A stretch of DNA of 38,611 nt from an uncultured Synechococcaceae cyanobacterium (GCA_902537395.1 CACBBE010000011.1:1-38611), one strand, 5' to 3'. Counted from the first letter of the stretch, positions 20,267 through 31,248 are shown. Notes: generated from the sequence alone by a model not told the origin. A program made the numbers and translations.

Positions 20267-20753
20267 TTTTTTTAATAAATTCTTGTTTTGGAGTTTGATT
20301 TTGAGAAGAGTCTGAAAATAAATTGAAAATTAAGGACGATGCAATTAGTCCGAGAAAGCCTGAAATTAAAATAAATATTAGGAATCCTACTGGATTAAGA
20401 TTCTTAGATTGCCTTGACTTGTTATTTTTTTTGGAAACTTCTTCAACTATTTCTTCAATTTTCACTTCTTTCCTCTCTGTCTTGAATTCACCCATTATAA
20501 ATTCTGTATCAAGTTTGAGCTTCTGTGAAATCCTTCTAATCATTGCTTTGACAAATACTTTTTCAGGTAGCTTTTCTTCATTACCCTCTTCTATGGCTTG
20601 AAGTTGATGAGCACCGATTTTTAAATTAGAAGCCAATTCTTCAATAGATTGATTTCTACTTAATCTTGCCTCTTTAATGAAATTTCCAATTCTTTTTAAA
20701 GAGGAATTTCCTCCTTTATTATTGTTTTCCGAAACAAATTTTATTTCTTTCAA
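20259..20753 (-). CDS. RodZ-like protein: N-terminal HTH plus TM segment
   Basis: IGNFIKEARLSRNQSIEELASNLKIGAHQLQAIEEG HTH; C-terminal VGFLIFILISGFLGLIASSLIF TM helix. Confidence 0.75.
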   Translation of the reverse strand: MKEIKFVSENNNKGGNSSLKRIGNFIKEARLSRNQSIEELASNLKIGAHQLQAIEEGNEEKLPEKVFVKAMIRRISQKLKLDTEFIMGEFKTERKEVKIEEIVEEVSKKNNKSRQSKNLNPVGFLIFILISGFLGLIASSLIFNLFSDSSQNQTPKQEFIKKTK

Positions 20754-20808
20754 AGCAAATAAATTTTTACTAATTATAGTAAGTAATATTTTTCTATCAA
20801 CTTTAAGA

Positions 20809-21564
20809 TTATTTATTCCTGAATAGATGCCTATAAGATGGATTATAAAGATTAGATCTTTTTTGAGAATTACTTATTGCTGGGCTAATTATGTAAATGG
20901 TTGTTCTAATTAGTTTTTTCTCAATAGAAAATTTTTCCATATCTTTTAATTCTATTAATGATGTCCAACCATCATCCCAAGATACTCTAAATCCAACAAT
21001 CACTTTGGTCTCTGGAGGGTAAAACTCTAGTAGAGTTTCTTGAGACCTTTTCACATGCCTAGCACTTAGATATAGACATATCGAGGAATTGTGTTTCGCA
21101 AGATCTTTCAGAGATTCTTTTTCGGGCATCCCTGTTCGCCCACCTGCTCTAGTTAAAATTATTGTTTGCGTTACGTCAGGGATGGTTAACTCAGCTTCAT
21201 GATATGCTGCAGCAACTTGAAAAGCACTTACTCCAGGAACAACCTCGATTTCAATTTTTTCGTTTTTTAAAATTTCGATTTGCTCTCTAATTGCTCCAAA
21301 AAGGCAAGGGTCTCCATCATGCAACCTTACAACAGTTTTCCCTGCCTGAAATTTTTCTATCATAACTGAGCTGATTTGCTCTAAGTTGAGGGAACTAGTT
21401 TTTATTTTTTCAGAACCTTCTTTGGTAAAATCTAAAATCTTTTCAGGAATTAGAGAATCAGTCCAAATAATAACATCCGCAATTTTTATCTTTTTTAATG
21501 CTTTTAAAGTTAATAATTCTGGATCGCCTGGACCAACTCCAATAAAGGATATTTTATTATCCAT
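20809..21564 (-). CDS. cobM: Precorrin-4 C11-methyltransferase
   Basis: [46 protein letters not shown] start at 21564 chosen (8-nt overlap with lgt) over the ORF-track start at 21582. Confidence 0.9.
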   Translation of the reverse strand: MDNKISFIGVGPGDPELLTLKALKKIKIADVIIWTDSLIPEKILDFTKEGSEKIKTSSLNLEQISSVMIEKFQAGKTVVRLHDGDPCLFGAIREQIEILKNEKIEIEVVPGVSAFQVAAAYHEAELTIPDVTQTIILTRAGGRTGMPEKESLKDLAKHNSSICLYLSARHVKRSQETLLEFYPPETKVIVGFRVSWDDGWTSLIELKDMEKFSIEKKLIRTTIYIISPAISNSQKRSNLYNPSYRHLFRNK

Positions 21565-22450
21565 TCTTTCTATTTTTCCCACTATATGTTCTCAATCTTA
21601 AAAAAAATATTCCAATTAATCCAGAAGAGAATAGAAAAATACTTATAAATTGAGCCATTCTTATACCGCCATCACAGAAAGGTGGAAGTCCACCAATGCA
21701 TAGTGGGTCAGTTCTTAAACCCTCAATCCAGAATCTTCCAAAGCTATAACTTATTAAATAAAGACAGCTAATAAAGCCAGGCCTGAAAAAATCTGTTTTA
21801 GTTTGTTTATTAAAGGTAATAATAAGGACGATGAAAATTAAAAGATTCCATAATGACTCATAGAGAAATGTAGGATGAAAAAATTCATAATTAAGAAATT
21901 CTATAGGCCTATTTTGGATAGGTATAAATAATTTCCAAGGCAAATTTGTAGGAACTCCAAAGGCTTCATTATTGAAAAAATTTCCCCACCTTCCTATTGA
22001 TTGTCCAAGAATAATCGAGGGTATTAATATATCTATAAAAGTTTTTAAATTAATTTTTTTCGACTTACAAAAATAGATAATAGAAATAAATCCTCCAATT
22101 AGACCTCCATGGATTGCTATGCCTCCTTCCCAAACTGCAAGAAAAGAAGGTATTTGAATGATGTTATTGAATAGTGCAAAAGAAGTTAAAAAATTCTCTC
22201 CGCTATATTGCTTCCACTCAAAAATTACGTAATAAGCTCTAGCTCCAATTATTGAAGAGATTATTAATGATGGAAGTATTTCACTAATGTACTCTGGGTT
22301 AATATTTCTTGCCTTTGCTAGTTTTTTTGAGACAAATAGGCCTATGAGAACTGAAACCGAAATAAGCAGTCCGTACCATCTAATAGTTATAAATCCTAAA
22401 TTTAAAAAAGTTTCTCCTGGAGATTGTATAAAAGCTTGTAGTATAAGCAT
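21557..22450 (-). CDS. lgt: Prolipoprotein diacylglyceryl transferase
   Basis: [48 protein letters not shown]. Confidence 0.95.
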   Translation of the reverse strand: MLILQAFIQSPGETFLNLGFITIRWYGLLISVSVLIGLFVSKKLAKARNINPEYISEILPSLIISSIIGARAYYVIFEWKQYSGENFLTSFALFNNIIQIPSFLAVWEGGIAIHGGLIGGFISIIYFCKSKKINLKTFIDILIPSIILGQSIGRWGNFFNNEAFGVPTNLPWKLFIPIQNRPIEFLNYEFFHPTFLYESLWNLLIFIVLIITFNKQTKTDFFRPGFISCLYLISYSFGRFWIEGLRTDPLCIGGLPPFCDGGIRMAQFISIFLFSSGLIGIFFLRLRTYSGKNRKNG

Positions 22451-22460
22451 TTAAAGAAAG

Positions 22461-23414
22461 TTAGATACCCTCTGCTGCTTGAACTTTTTCTACTTGTTTT
22501 TTCTTTAATACTAAAAGTATTTGTGTTAAGCCTACACCAATGAAGAATGCGATCAATCCAATCACTCTATAAGGACTCTGAAGTACAACCTCAGCATCTA
22601 ATTGCCCAAAGCCGCCAACGTTGGGATCATTCGTAAGAGGGTCACCTGCATTAATTTTGTCTTGTGCTTTTACGATAAGTTGAGGACCAACAGGCACTGC
22701 TTCAGTAGTTATCGCACCATTATCGTTTTCTATATTGACCTTATAGCTTCCATCTTCAATTGTTTCTATTGAATTTATGGTTCCTGAGGTGGAAGAAGTG
22801 AAAACTACATTATTGCTTTTGTCTCCAGTTGGGTATACCTGACCTCTACCTCTATTGCCTCCGATATGTAATGAGTATTTTCCATAGTGATATTCTTTAT
22901 TAGTGGATGGATCAGGGGAAAGTACAGGGAAAACTATTTCTTTATTAGTATCCCCAGGTAAAGGGCCTACAATGATGATATTATCTTTCTCTTCACTGTA
23001 ATTAGTGAAATAAACCCCTTCTGTCTCCTCTTTGATTTCTTCGGTCCATCTTTCTTGTGGAGCTAGTTTAAAGCCATCAGGGAGCATTACAACAGCACCA
23101 ACTTGTAATGGGACTTTAGAACCATCAGCACCGATCTCTTTTAAGTCATTTTTGTAGGGTATTTTGACTACAGCTTTAAAAACACTGTCTGCTCCAACAG
23201 ATTGTGGGACCTCTGCAATTGTAGGCATCTGAGCTAGATGACAATTTGCACAGACTATCTTTCCTGTTGCTTCTCTTGGGGATTCATAGTTTTGTTGAGC
23301 CCAAAATGGGTAAGCAAAAGTGATCTTTGGATAAAATACAATGCTCGAAATGAAAAGCAAAGTACAGATAAATAAACTTATTTTTTTCATGATTTGATTT
23401 TTAAGATCTTTCAT
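22461..23414 (-). CDS. petA: Apocytochrome f
   Basis: [27 protein letters not shown] with CxxCH; start at 23414 (MKDLKNQ) gives 317 aa and avoids the ORF-track extension into petC. Confidence 0.95.
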   Translation of the reverse strand: MKDLKNQIMKKISLFICTLLFISSIVFYPKITFAYPFWAQQNYESPREATGKIVCANCHLAQMPTIAEVPQSVGADSVFKAVVKIPYKNDLKEIGADGSKVPLQVGAVVMLPDGFKLAPQERWTEEIKEETEGVYFTNYSEEKDNIIIVGPLPGDTNKEIVFPVLSPDPSTNKEYHYGKYSLHIGGNRGRGQVYPTGDKSNNVVFTSSTSGTINSIETIEDGSYKVNIENDNGAITTEAVPVGPQLIVKAQDKINAGDPLTNDPNVGGFGQLDAEVVLQSPYRVIGLIAFFIGVGLTQILLVLKKKQVEKVQAAEGI

Positions 23415-23418
23415 TTTT

Positions 23419-23955
23419 TTATGCCCACCATGGATTTTCATTAGTTCTAAAGTCAGTTTCTGACCATTGTTTGACGAGTACAGCATCATCTTCAATATCG
23501 ACATGAGCTAAAGCTAAAGATAAAGGAGCAGGCCCTCTTACTACCTTCCCATTTGTATCGTACTGACTGCCATGACAAGGACAAATGAATTTATTAGCAC
23601 CACTATCCCATGGGACAACGCAACCTAAATGAGTACAAATTGCATTTAAACCAAATTCTCCTATTTCCTCAGCCTCATTAACTATTAAATAAGTTGGATC
23701 TCCCTTTAGACCCTGTACCAGACTTCTGTCTCCTGCTTGATGGGTAGCTAACCAACCTGTCTTAGTTATTGGATTCCCTAGTTCATCTTTAGCAGAAGTC
23801 CCACCTCCACCACCGCCTGCTCTTAAAGGCATGAAATAATTCGCTACAGGGTAAAGGGCTCCTAACGCTACACCAGTTGCAGTTCCAAATGTAAGAAGAT
23901 TCATAAATTGCCTTCGACCCATTGAAGGAACATCATTGGAACTTAATTGAGTCAT
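23419..23955 (-). CDS. petC: Cytochrome b6f Rieske iron-sulfur protein
   Basis: [10 protein letters not shown] and CPCHGSQYD cluster motifs; twin-arginine N-terminus [10 protein letters not shown]. Confidence 0.97.
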   Translation of the reverse strand: MTQLSSNDVPSMGRRQFMNLLTFGTATGVALGALYPVANYFMPLRAGGGGGGTSAKDELGNPITKTGWLATHQAGDRSLVQGLKGDPTYLIVNEAEEIGEFGLNAICTHLGCVVPWDSGANKFICPCHGSQYDTNGKVVRGPAPLSLALAHVDIEDDAVLVKQWSETDFRTNENPWWA

Positions 23956-24078
23956 TCGCTACTTGGTTCTGTTATTTATTAGTTATTATGAAGCAAATTG
24001 TTCGATTTCTGTTGCAAATAGATAGGACTTTTAATAATTTAAAGTAAAAGTTTAGGAAGTCTTAATTAATTGATTTAA

Positions 24079-24396
24079 ATGAACCCATTGCTAGTAGAAG
24101 AAGTAATACATTATTTGATTCATCGCTGGGGGAAAAAATATGATTTTAGACTCTTTAGAAGAGGAAAATTTGTGTATTTTCAGATGATGTGGGGATTTCT
24201 TGGACAGGAATCATTCCCTCTAAGTGAACATGAATATAAAAAATCAATAGCGGATAAAATCGAAATTTTAAATAGATGTGGATATTCAGAAGAAGTAAGG
24301 GAATGGCTAAAGAAAGTCAATGCTAAGCCAAGGTTAGGTAGAGCTGTCAGTTTGCAACTAAATCTCAATGAGAAGATGAAAGAGTTTTTGACTTAA
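24079..24396 (+). CDS. DUF3067-like small protein
   Basis: 105 aa; HRWGKKYDFRLFRRGKFVYFQMMWGFLGQESFPLSE. Confidence 0.75.
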   Translation: MNPLLVEEVIHYLIHRWGKKYDFRLFRRGKFVYFQMMWGFLGQESFPLSEHEYKKSIADKIEILNRCGYSEEVREWLKKVNAKPRLGRAVSLQLNLNEKMKEFLT

Positions 24397-25123
24397 GATT
24401 TTCTGATAAGTAAGTTAATCCAGTACCTACAAAAAATAAAAACACAATCGATATAGATAGCAATGACATTGTCAATGGGTCTGTAGAAGGGGTAATTACT
24501 GCAGATAATATTGCAGAGGAAATTACAACTATCTTCCAATTCGAAATCATTTTTTCTGTTGTGATTATTCCAAGAGAACCAAGAATAAATTGTAATACTG
24601 GCAATTGAAAAGCTATTGCAGTGCTGGCCATTAATAAGAGAACAAAATCAAAATATCTTTCTATAGACCAAGTTGGTTCAACAATATCAGCACCGAAACT
24701 AATGAAGAAATTTATTGCTGCAGGGACTAATATCCACCATGAAAAAATTAATCCTAAAAAAAACAGAAGACCTGAACCAAAAACCGCAGGCAAGATAAGG
24801 CTTTTTTCTTGTTTTGTTAAACCAGGAGAAATGAATAATATTATTTGATAAAAAATATAAGGCATAGAAACTATTAATCCGCTGTAACCTGCAACTTTAA
24901 TAGCGACAAATAAAAACTCGCCTGGAGCAAGTTGTAGTAAATGAATATCCCCAGCTGGAATTTCTAAAAATGATATTAATGGCTTTATGGTGAGAAAACT
25001 AAAGAATATTGAAATAAGTATTGAGTAAATTGATTTTAGTATCCTTTGACGAAGCTCCTCTAAATGATCACTAAAAGTCATCGAATCTGATAATTTATTT
25101 TCACCTTGACCTGTACCTCTCAT
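24365..25123 (-). CDS. tatC: Sec-independent protein translocase TatC
   Basis: TFSDHLEELRQRILKSIYSI; six-TM pattern; PYIFYQIILFISPGL. Confidence 0.95.
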   Translation of the reverse strand: MRGTGQGENKLSDSMTFSDHLEELRQRILKSIYSILISIFFSFLTIKPLISFLEIPAGDIHLLQLAPGEFLFVAIKVAGYSGLIVSMPYIFYQIILFISPGLTKQEKSLILPAVFGSGLLFFLGLIFSWWILVPAAINFFISFGADIVEPTWSIERYFDFVLLLMASTAIAFQLPVLQFILGSLGIITTEKMISNWKIVVISSAILSAVITPSTDPLTMSLLSISIVFLFFVGTGLTYLSENLKSKTLSSSH

Positions 25124-25203
25124 TATTATTGGATAGAAATTGTGTAAGAAAAAGGTTTAAAACTAATATTGTCAAAGTCTAATTTATTTTTCGATAAACG
25201 TAA

Positions 25204-25464
25204 TTATTTGCTTAATTTAGGATTTGTTGGATCTGGTAATAAGAAAGGAGGGGCATCATTTAGAGATGATTCACCATAAGTTTCATATTCTCTATATCCA
25301 CCCATTTTTCCGTTTGTTTTCATTAAAGCGCTTACGAAGGCAAGTAATAAGAAAACAGTAGGAGCTCCAATTATTAATGCAGCACCAAATAGATATCCAA
25401 CAATAAATTCTGGAAAACTATGATTTCCTAAAAATTCATGAGTGCCTAAAAGAAAATCAAACAT
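25204..25464 (-). CDS. Small conserved-looking membrane protein of unknown function (86 aa)
   Basis: ATG-started ORF, one strong TM helix (YLFGAALIIGAPTVFLLLAFVSALM) and a structured C-terminus. Confidence 0.7.
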   Translation of the reverse strand: MFDFLLGTHEFLGNHSFPEFIVGYLFGAALIIGAPTVFLLLAFVSALMKTNGKMGGYREYETYGESSLNDAPPFLLPDPTNPKLSK

Positions 25465-25493
25465 TTAGATTTAAAAATTTTTTTCATTATAAA

Positions 25494-27218
25494 CTAAATT
25501 ACTCTTTTAAGATTTTTTTTAATGTAATCTTCTCCTCTTGTAGGATTTCCCCAAATAATTTCTCCATTTTTAAATGAAACGCAACCCGGTCCTCCGTTTT
25601 TGATTTTTTGCAAATCTTTAATCTTTACTAAATTTATTGGAACTTTGATGTTTCTTTTTGCCTTACTAAATAAAGCAGCTAAATCTGCAGCTATTTGAAG
25701 ATCTTGTTCAGATGCTACTTGAGATGAAGACTTCAAAACTACATGACTGCCAGGTGATTCCTGAGCATGAAACCATAAATCGCCTTTTTTTGAGAACTTA
25801 AAGCTTATTAAATCATTTTGCCTCATATTTCGCCCTACCTGAAGCTTCAATCCTGTAGGAGTTTCAACTTGAATTGGTGAAGATTCTATCTCATATTTAC
25901 TTTTCTGATCTTCTCTTTGCTTCTTAATATTGATATTAAACTCGTTACAAATTTCTTCCATAATTTCTTCTAGTAGTTTGATTCTCATAAAAAGTTTTTC
26001 ATGATTTAAAGAATTTAAATTTTCTAGAAGCGTAGTGAATTCCTCCAATCTCTCTATATTTGTTTTGTAAATACTTAACCTTTCTTTTATTAATTCTCTA
26101 GATCTCTTAAGTTTTTTTGATTTTTTATATAGTTTTTGTCCTTTCATAATATCTTGTTTTTTAATTTCATTTGAAGCAAATATATTATCAGCTTTTTCTT
26201 TATACACCTCATAGTTTTCTGATTTTGTCAGAAGATCATATTGAATATTTAAATTCTTTTTCTCAGTATTGGCCTGTTTAAAAATCATCCCTTCAATTTT
26301 CTTTTCCAAAAATTCAAGTTTTTTGTGTTTCAGATGATAATCATAATAATTCTCTAAACTGGTGCATAAATCTATTTTATTTTCGCAATTAATTTCTTTA
26401 TTAAAAAACCAAACGCAATAAAAATCTTTGTTAAATGTAGAAAAGTTAAAGTTATTGTTTTTAAACCTGTTTATCCAAATCTTCCAATTTTTAAATATCT
26501 CCTTTAAGTCCGAATTGCTAATGAAATCAATATTTTTTTCCATTATTTCTGAATTAACAGTTGCGCTAACAACCTCTAATTGTTTTGTAAGGATAGGGCT
26601 AACTCCTTGATAGGTATTTATTAAACAGTATTTTAAAGACTCAGGCACTATTGAAATTGAGTCTTTCCATGATTGAAAAGACTCATCTTCTCTAGGTTGT
26701 TTTTTGAGATTTACTGGAGGGTCAGAATAAATTGATCCTGTTGAAATTGTTCTAAAACTAGATTGACTTGATTTGATTTGTTTACCAACGGCAATTATTT
26801 TATGTTTATTATCCAGATAAAAAATATTACTATGTTTTCCCATTAATTCAAAAATTAAATACTTATTAATTTCATCTCCAGGTTTTTTCGCAAAACTAAA
26901 TTTTATGACTCTCTCGAAATCATCTTGATCAATCGAAATTAAAGCCATATACTTTAATCCGTATCTTATTTGTTTAGAAAGTGTGCTTTCTCTCCCAATC
27001 TTTTCTGGCTTAGTTATCTTTAGTATTCTTGGAGAGTCTCCATTCCATGAGACTTCTAACCATGTTTGAGAATCAACACCTCTGAAACATAATTGAATAG
27101 TATTAGGCTCTGGTTGTTGGGCAGTCTCAAACTTTGTAGGTAAAATGTTCTTTGTCAAATAATGCAAGACAGATCTAATAGATGTAATATCCATTATCTG
27201 TGGAACACCTTTTTGCAT
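25494..27218 (-). CDS. NFACT family protein (FbpA/RqcH-like, ribosome quality control)
   Basis: ELMGKHSNIFYLD in the N-terminal domain, central coiled coil, NFACT-R GDLWFHAQESPGSHVVLK. Confidence 0.88.
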   Translation of the reverse strand: MQKGVPQIMDITSIRSVLHYLTKNILPTKFETAQQPEPNTIQLCFRGVDSQTWLEVSWNGDSPRILKITKPEKIGRESTLSKQIRYGLKYMALISIDQDDFERVIKFSFAKKPGDEINKYLIFELMGKHSNIFYLDNKHKIIAVGKQIKSSQSSFRTISTGSIYSDPPVNLKKQPREDESFQSWKDSISIVPESLKYCLINTYQGVSPILTKQLEVVSATVNSEIMEKNIDFISNSDLKEIFKNWKIWINRFKNNNFNFSTFNKDFYCVWFFNKEINCENKIDLCTSLENYYDYHLKHKKLEFLEKKIEGMIFKQANTEKKNLNIQYDLLTKSENYEVYKEKADNIFASNEIKKQDIMKGQKLYKKSKKLKRSRELIKERLSIYKTNIERLEEFTTLLENLNSLNHEKLFMRIKLLEEIMEEICNEFNINIKKQREDQKSKYEIESSPIQVETPTGLKLQVGRNMRQNDLISFKFSKKGDLWFHAQESPGSHVVLKSSSQVASEQDLQIAADLAALFSKAKRNIKVPINLVKIKDLQKIKNGGPGCVSFKNGEIIWGNPTRGEDYIKKNLKRVI

Positions 27219-27267
27219 TATTCCTTTTTAATTCACAAGATGTCTATTTTACTGTAAAAAATTTAAT

Positions 27268-27822
27268 ATGAAAAATCAAAAAAAACTTATTATCCTTACT
27301 GGACCCAGCGGGGTAGGTAAAGGAACAGTTGTTAAAGAAATACTAGGTAAAGAAAAAAATTTTTGGCTTTCAATATCTGCAACTACTAGAGAACCTAGAG
27401 AGGGAGAGAAGGACGGAGAAAATTACTATTTCTTAAATCAAGAAAAGTTTAAAGAAATGATTGAACAAAACCTTTTCCTTGAATGGGCTCAATTTGCTGG
27501 AAACTACTATGGAACGCCTTTCTCTTCGGTTAATGAGAAAATAAAAAAGGGATTTACCGTACTACTTGAAATTGAAGTAGAGGGTGCAAGGCAAATAAAA
27601 AATAAGTTTCCTAATTCACTGTCAATTTTTTTACTTCCTCCGGATAAAGAAGAGTTAGAGAGAAGAATAAGAAATAGAGGTACAGAAAAAGAAGAGGCAA
27701 TTAAAAAAAGACTCTCAAGGGCTAATTATGAGATTTCAGTATCAAATCAATTTGATTTTGCATTAACTAATCACAATGTTGATGAAACAGCAAAAAAAAT
27801 AATCAGGTTAATAAAAACTTGA
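27268..27822 (+). CDS. gmk: Guanylate kinase
   Basis: LTGPSGVGKGTVV, SATTREPREGEKDGENYYF. Confidence 0.96.
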   Translation: MKNQKKLIILTGPSGVGKGTVVKEILGKEKNFWLSISATTREPREGEKDGENYYFLNQEKFKEMIEQNLFLEWAQFAGNYYGTPFSSVNEKIKKGFTVLLEIEVEGARQIKNKFPNSLSIFLLPPDKEELERRIRNRGTEKEEAIKKRLSRANYEISVSNQFDFALTNHNVDETAKKIIRLIKT

Positions 27823-27836
27823 TTATTTTCTCTTTA

Positions 27837-27971
27837 TCAACTCATTGGATGGAATAATAAATCAGGAAAAAACCTATTAAACTCAATAATTATTCCAGCT
27901 GTTAGGCTTAGCCAAATTGCTGCTACCACAGGCGCAGATCTGACGAACTTTGTATTTAGAATTTTGAACAT
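27837..27971 (-). CDS. psaJ: Photosystem I subunit IX (PsaJ), absent from the supplied ORF track
   Basis: [44 protein letters not shown], 44 aa, directly downstream of psaF. Confidence 0.96.
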   Translation of the reverse strand: MFKILNTKFVRSAPVVAAIWLSLTAGIIIEFNRFFPDLLFHPMS

Positions 27972-27999
27972 TTGTTTTATGAAAGTTTTTTAAGGATGT

Positions 28000-28563
28000 T
28001 TAGCGAGGACCATTAAGTGTAATATTGTTATCTTTCTCTCTTAAATCTCCATTTCTACCTTGTTTATTAGCAAGAAGAGGCCATTGCGCTCCTTTTACAA
28101 GACATTTTCTGGCTAAGTCTAGGTCGATAATGATCTCAAGATCTGCTGGATTCTTAGTCTTTTTTGATTCAATGAGATACTCTCTTCCTGACCAACCTAT
28201 AATTCCAGCAATGTAAATGAACAATACTCCTGGAATAAGTAAATCTCCTTCATGACCTCTATTTAGAAGGGCTCCCCATGGCTCAAGAGGTGGTCCAATT
28301 ATTAAATGTGGAAGACCATCATCTCCACATGATGCTTTTCCATATCTTTCAAATCTTGCGATGTCTTTTTGAGTAGTTGCAGAATTTGCTCTCTCAATGA
28401 ATTTGGGATTCTCAGAGCATTTTGTGAGGGCTGAAGCAGTATATTCTGTACTAGCTCTATCTGCGTTTAAAGCAGGCCCATTTGCAGCTAGAGCAATTGG
28501 AGTAATTCCGAGGAACAGAAAAACTGAGGTTATGATTGAAAAAAAGGATTTCATAAGTTGCAA
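28000..28563 (-). CDS. psaF: Photosystem I subunit III (PsaF)
   Basis: LTKCSENPKFIERA...RYGKASCGDDGLPHLIIGPPLEPWGALLNRGHEGDLLIPGVLFIYIAGIIGWSGR. Confidence 0.96.
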   Translation of the reverse strand: MQLMKSFFSIITSVFLFLGITPIALAANGPALNADRASTEYTASALTKCSENPKFIERANSATTQKDIARFERYGKASCGDDGLPHLIIGPPLEPWGALLNRGHEGDLLIPGVLFIYIAGIIGWSGREYLIESKKTKNPADLEIIIDLDLARKCLVKGAQWPLLANKQGRNGDLREKDNNITLNGPR

Positions 28564-28628
28564 TCTTTAATTCCTTATAGTGTGTTAAGTAAGAAATTAA
28601 TATTAAAATAAAACAAGTTGAATCAAAA

Positions 28629-29699
28629 ATGCATAAAGTTTTAGCTATTGAAACAAGTTGTGATGAGACATCTGTCTCAATAGTTTCTAATATTGGCGAC
28701 ACTTATAGAATACATTCAAATATAATTGCCTCTCAAATTGAAGATCATTCAAAATGGGGAGGAGTTGTGCCTGAACTTGCAGCTAGAAAGCATTTAGAGT
28801 TATTACCTTTTGTTTTAGATAAGGCTTTAGAAGAATCAAAAATTAAAATTGAGGAAGTCGATTATATTGCGTCAACTGTAGCTCCTGGATTAGTTGGTTG
28901 TTTGCGCGTTGGCTCCATAACTGCAAGATCACTTTGCATGTTACATTCAAAACCGTTTTTGGGAATTCATCATTTGGAGGGGCATTTATCTTCAATTCTA
29001 TTTTCAGAAAACTATCCTAAGAAATCTTTTCTTACATTACTTGTTAGCGGCGGGCATACTGAATTGATAAAGGTTGATGATAGAAGGGGGATGCAAAGAC
29101 TCGGGAAAAGTTTTGATGATGCTGCTGGAGAAGCCTTTGATAAAGTTGGCAGACTACTAGGTCTTAGTTATCCAGGAGGACCGGCAATTGAAAAGATTGC
29201 TAAAAATGGGGACCCAATGAAATTTAATTTACCAAAATGTAAGATCTCTGATAAAAAAGGGGGATTTCTCAAATATGATTTCTCTTTTAGTGGTCTAAAA
29301 ACTGCCGTATTAAGATTAGTTGAGAGAATAAATTTGGATGGGAAGATAGTTCCAATTCCAGATATTGCTGCAAGTTTTGAGAGAGTAGTGGCAGAGGTGT
29401 TGGTAGAGAGAACAATAAAATGCGCAGAAGATCATAGCTTGGATAATGTTGTTGTGGTTGGTGGAGTGGCTGCTAACAATACATTAAGAAAAATGATGAT
29501 TAGTGAAGCTAGTAAAAAATCTATTAAAGTTCATTTAGCTCCTCTTGATCTTTGTACAGATAATGCGGCAATGATTGGAGCGGCGGCTTTGTTCAGAATC
29601 AAATTTAAGGATCATTTAAGTTCCCTTAAATTAGGTGTCGCCGGAAGACTATCAATTGAACAAGCAAATTCTCTTTATGAAGAAAACCCCCCTTTCTAA
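28629..29699 (+). CDS. tsaD: tRNA N6-adenosine threonylcarbamoyltransferase
   Basis: VLAIETSCDETSVSIV, HLEGHLSS, LLVSGGHTEL, SFDDAAGEAFDKVGRLLGL. Confidence 0.97.
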   Translation: MHKVLAIETSCDETSVSIVSNIGDTYRIHSNIIASQIEDHSKWGGVVPELAARKHLELLPFVLDKALEESKIKIEEVDYIASTVAPGLVGCLRVGSITARSLCMLHSKPFLGIHHLEGHLSSILFSENYPKKSFLTLLVSGGHTELIKVDDRRGMQRLGKSFDDAAGEAFDKVGRLLGLSYPGGPAIEKIAKNGDPMKFNLPKCKISDKKGGFLKYDFSFSGLKTAVLRLVERINLDGKIVPIPDIAASFERVVAEVLVERTIKCAEDHSLDNVVVVGGVAANNTLRKMMISEASKKSIKVHLAPLDLCTDNAAMIGAAALFRIKFKDHLSSLKLGVAGRLSIEQANSLYEENPPF

Positions 29700-29704
29700 T
29701 TTCA

Positions 29705-29881
29705 ATGAATAAACAACCTAAAATCGAGATTAAAGAGTCAAAAAACTTCGTTGATAAAAAGGAACTGAATTTGTGGAAAAGAGGTTTTACCCCTCAAGCT
29801 GAAATATGGAATGGAAGGATGGCAACTGTTGGTATAGGAATTATTCTTATAATTATTGCTTTAATAAGTCAGTTTTCTTAA
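29705..29881 (+). CDS. hli: High-light-inducible protein (Hli/SCP, one-helix chlorophyll-binding-like), absent from the supplied ORF track
   Basis: MNKQPKIEIKESKNFVDKKELNLWKRGFTPQAEIWNGRMATVGIGIILIIIALISQFS*; ExxNGRxAMxG-like motif (AEIWNGRMATVG). Confidence 0.92.
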   Translation: MNKQPKIEIKESKNFVDKKELNLWKRGFTPQAEIWNGRMATVGIGIILIIIALISQFS

Positions 29882-30042
29882 TAGAAATAAAATTAATTTT
29901 CTTAAAAGTAGTTTTTAAAGAATTTTAAGAATTACTCTTTTTCAGCTGATGAATTAAATTAAAAAGTATTGTATTTATTGGACTTGAGATAATATTATTG
30001 ATTTAATCAAAATAATGAATATCTTATTATTTATAATTTTAT

Positions 30043-31248
30043 ATGACGCCTGAAAGGCTCGGATTACTTTGGGGTATAACTGTATTTGCAGGGGCTTGCG
30101 CTCGATTATTTTCTTCTTTTACAGGATTCCCAAGTGTTGTTATTTTATTGCTTTCTGGATTATTAATTGGAAGATCAGGATTAGGACTCGTTGAGCCTTT
30201 AGATCTCGGGCAAGGGCTTGAAACTATTGTGGGGCTTTTGGTCTGTTTGGTTCTTTTTGAAGGGGGATTAAATTTAAAACTGCCTGAGGGGAATATAAGA
30301 AATACTGTTTTGAAAATTTCATTGGTAAGACTTTTTATTTCATTATCAGCTGGAATTTTTATTGCTCATTGGCTGGCTGGCCTTTCATGGCAAGTTGCAG
30401 GAATATATAGTGCCATAGTTCTAGCTACTGGACCAACAGTTGTCTCTCCATTAGTGGAACAAATAAAATTAGCCTCCCCACTCTCGGAAGTTTTAAAAGC
30501 TGAAGGGTTGTTGCTTGAACCAATTGGTGCAGTACTAGCATTACTGCTTTTAGAACTGACTTTAGGGGACCTTCGTGGGATTAACGATGTATTTATAGCA
30601 TTAATGCAAAGATTAGGGGGAGGAGTATTAATCGGATTAAGTGCAGGATGGTTACTATCAGAAATTTTAAAAAAAATAAAAAATGAAGCCTCATTTGGTA
30701 TTGAGCTTCAAGTAACTCTTGGATTTATTTTTCTTGTTTATGGAATTTGCGAGTATTTTTTACCAGAATCAGGCTTGCCGGCTTCAGTAGCGGCAGGTTT
30801 TATTGTAGGCAAAAGAGAAGTTATAGATAAGGAGAGATTAGATAATCTAATAGGTGAATTAGCTCAATTAGCAATTACAGTTCTTTTCCCTCTTTTGGCC
30901 GCTGACGTTTCTTGGGGTGAATTAAGTCCGCTTGGCTGGGGAGGGGTTGTTTGCGTTTTTATGTTGATGGTAATTATTCGCCCTATTTCTATCTGGATAG
31001 CAACAATTGGAAGAGACTTGAACTTAAAAGAAAAAATATTTTTAGCCTGGTTAGCCCCACGAGGTATTGTTACTGCAGCTGTAGCTTCTCTTTTTTCTAT
31101 CAGATTAGAGCAGGCTGGAATCCTTGGAGCTGGCCGTCTCCGAGGTTTAGTTTTTCTTACAATTTTGATGACAGTAGGAATACAAGGTCTTTCAGCTAAA
31201 CCTTTGGCAAATAGGCTTGAATTAAACCAAAAAAATAATTTAGATTGA
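30043..31248 (+). CDS. Na+/H+ antiporter, CPA1/NhaP-like
   Basis: 401 aa multi-TM; FPSVVILLLSGLLIGRSGLG, LVLFEGGLNL, LATGPTVVSPLVEQ. Confidence 0.9.
   Translation: MTPERLGLLWGITVFAGACARLFSSFTGFPSVVILLLSGLLIGRSGLGLVEPLDLGQGLETIVGLLVCLVLFEGGLNLKLPEGNIRNTVLKISLVRLFISLSAGIFIAHWLAGLSWQVAGIYSAIVLATGPTVVSPLVEQIKLASPLSEVLKAEGLLLEPIGAVLALLLLELTLGDLRGINDVFIALMQRLGGGVLIGLSAGWLLSEILKKIKNEASFGIELQVTLGFIFLVYGICEYFLPESGLPASVAAGFIVGKREVIDKERLDNLIGELAQLAITVLFPLLAADVSWGELSPLGWGGVVCVFMLMVIIRPISIWIATIGRDLNLKEKIFLAWLAPRGIVTAAVASLFSIRLEQAGILGAGRLRGLVFLTILMTVGIQGLSAKPLANRLELNQKNNLD

Noticed and set aside
23415-23504. N-terminal 30-aa extension of petA in the ORF track
   Set aside because: Overlaps petC out of frame; starting at 23414 gives a normal apocytochrome f with signal peptide.
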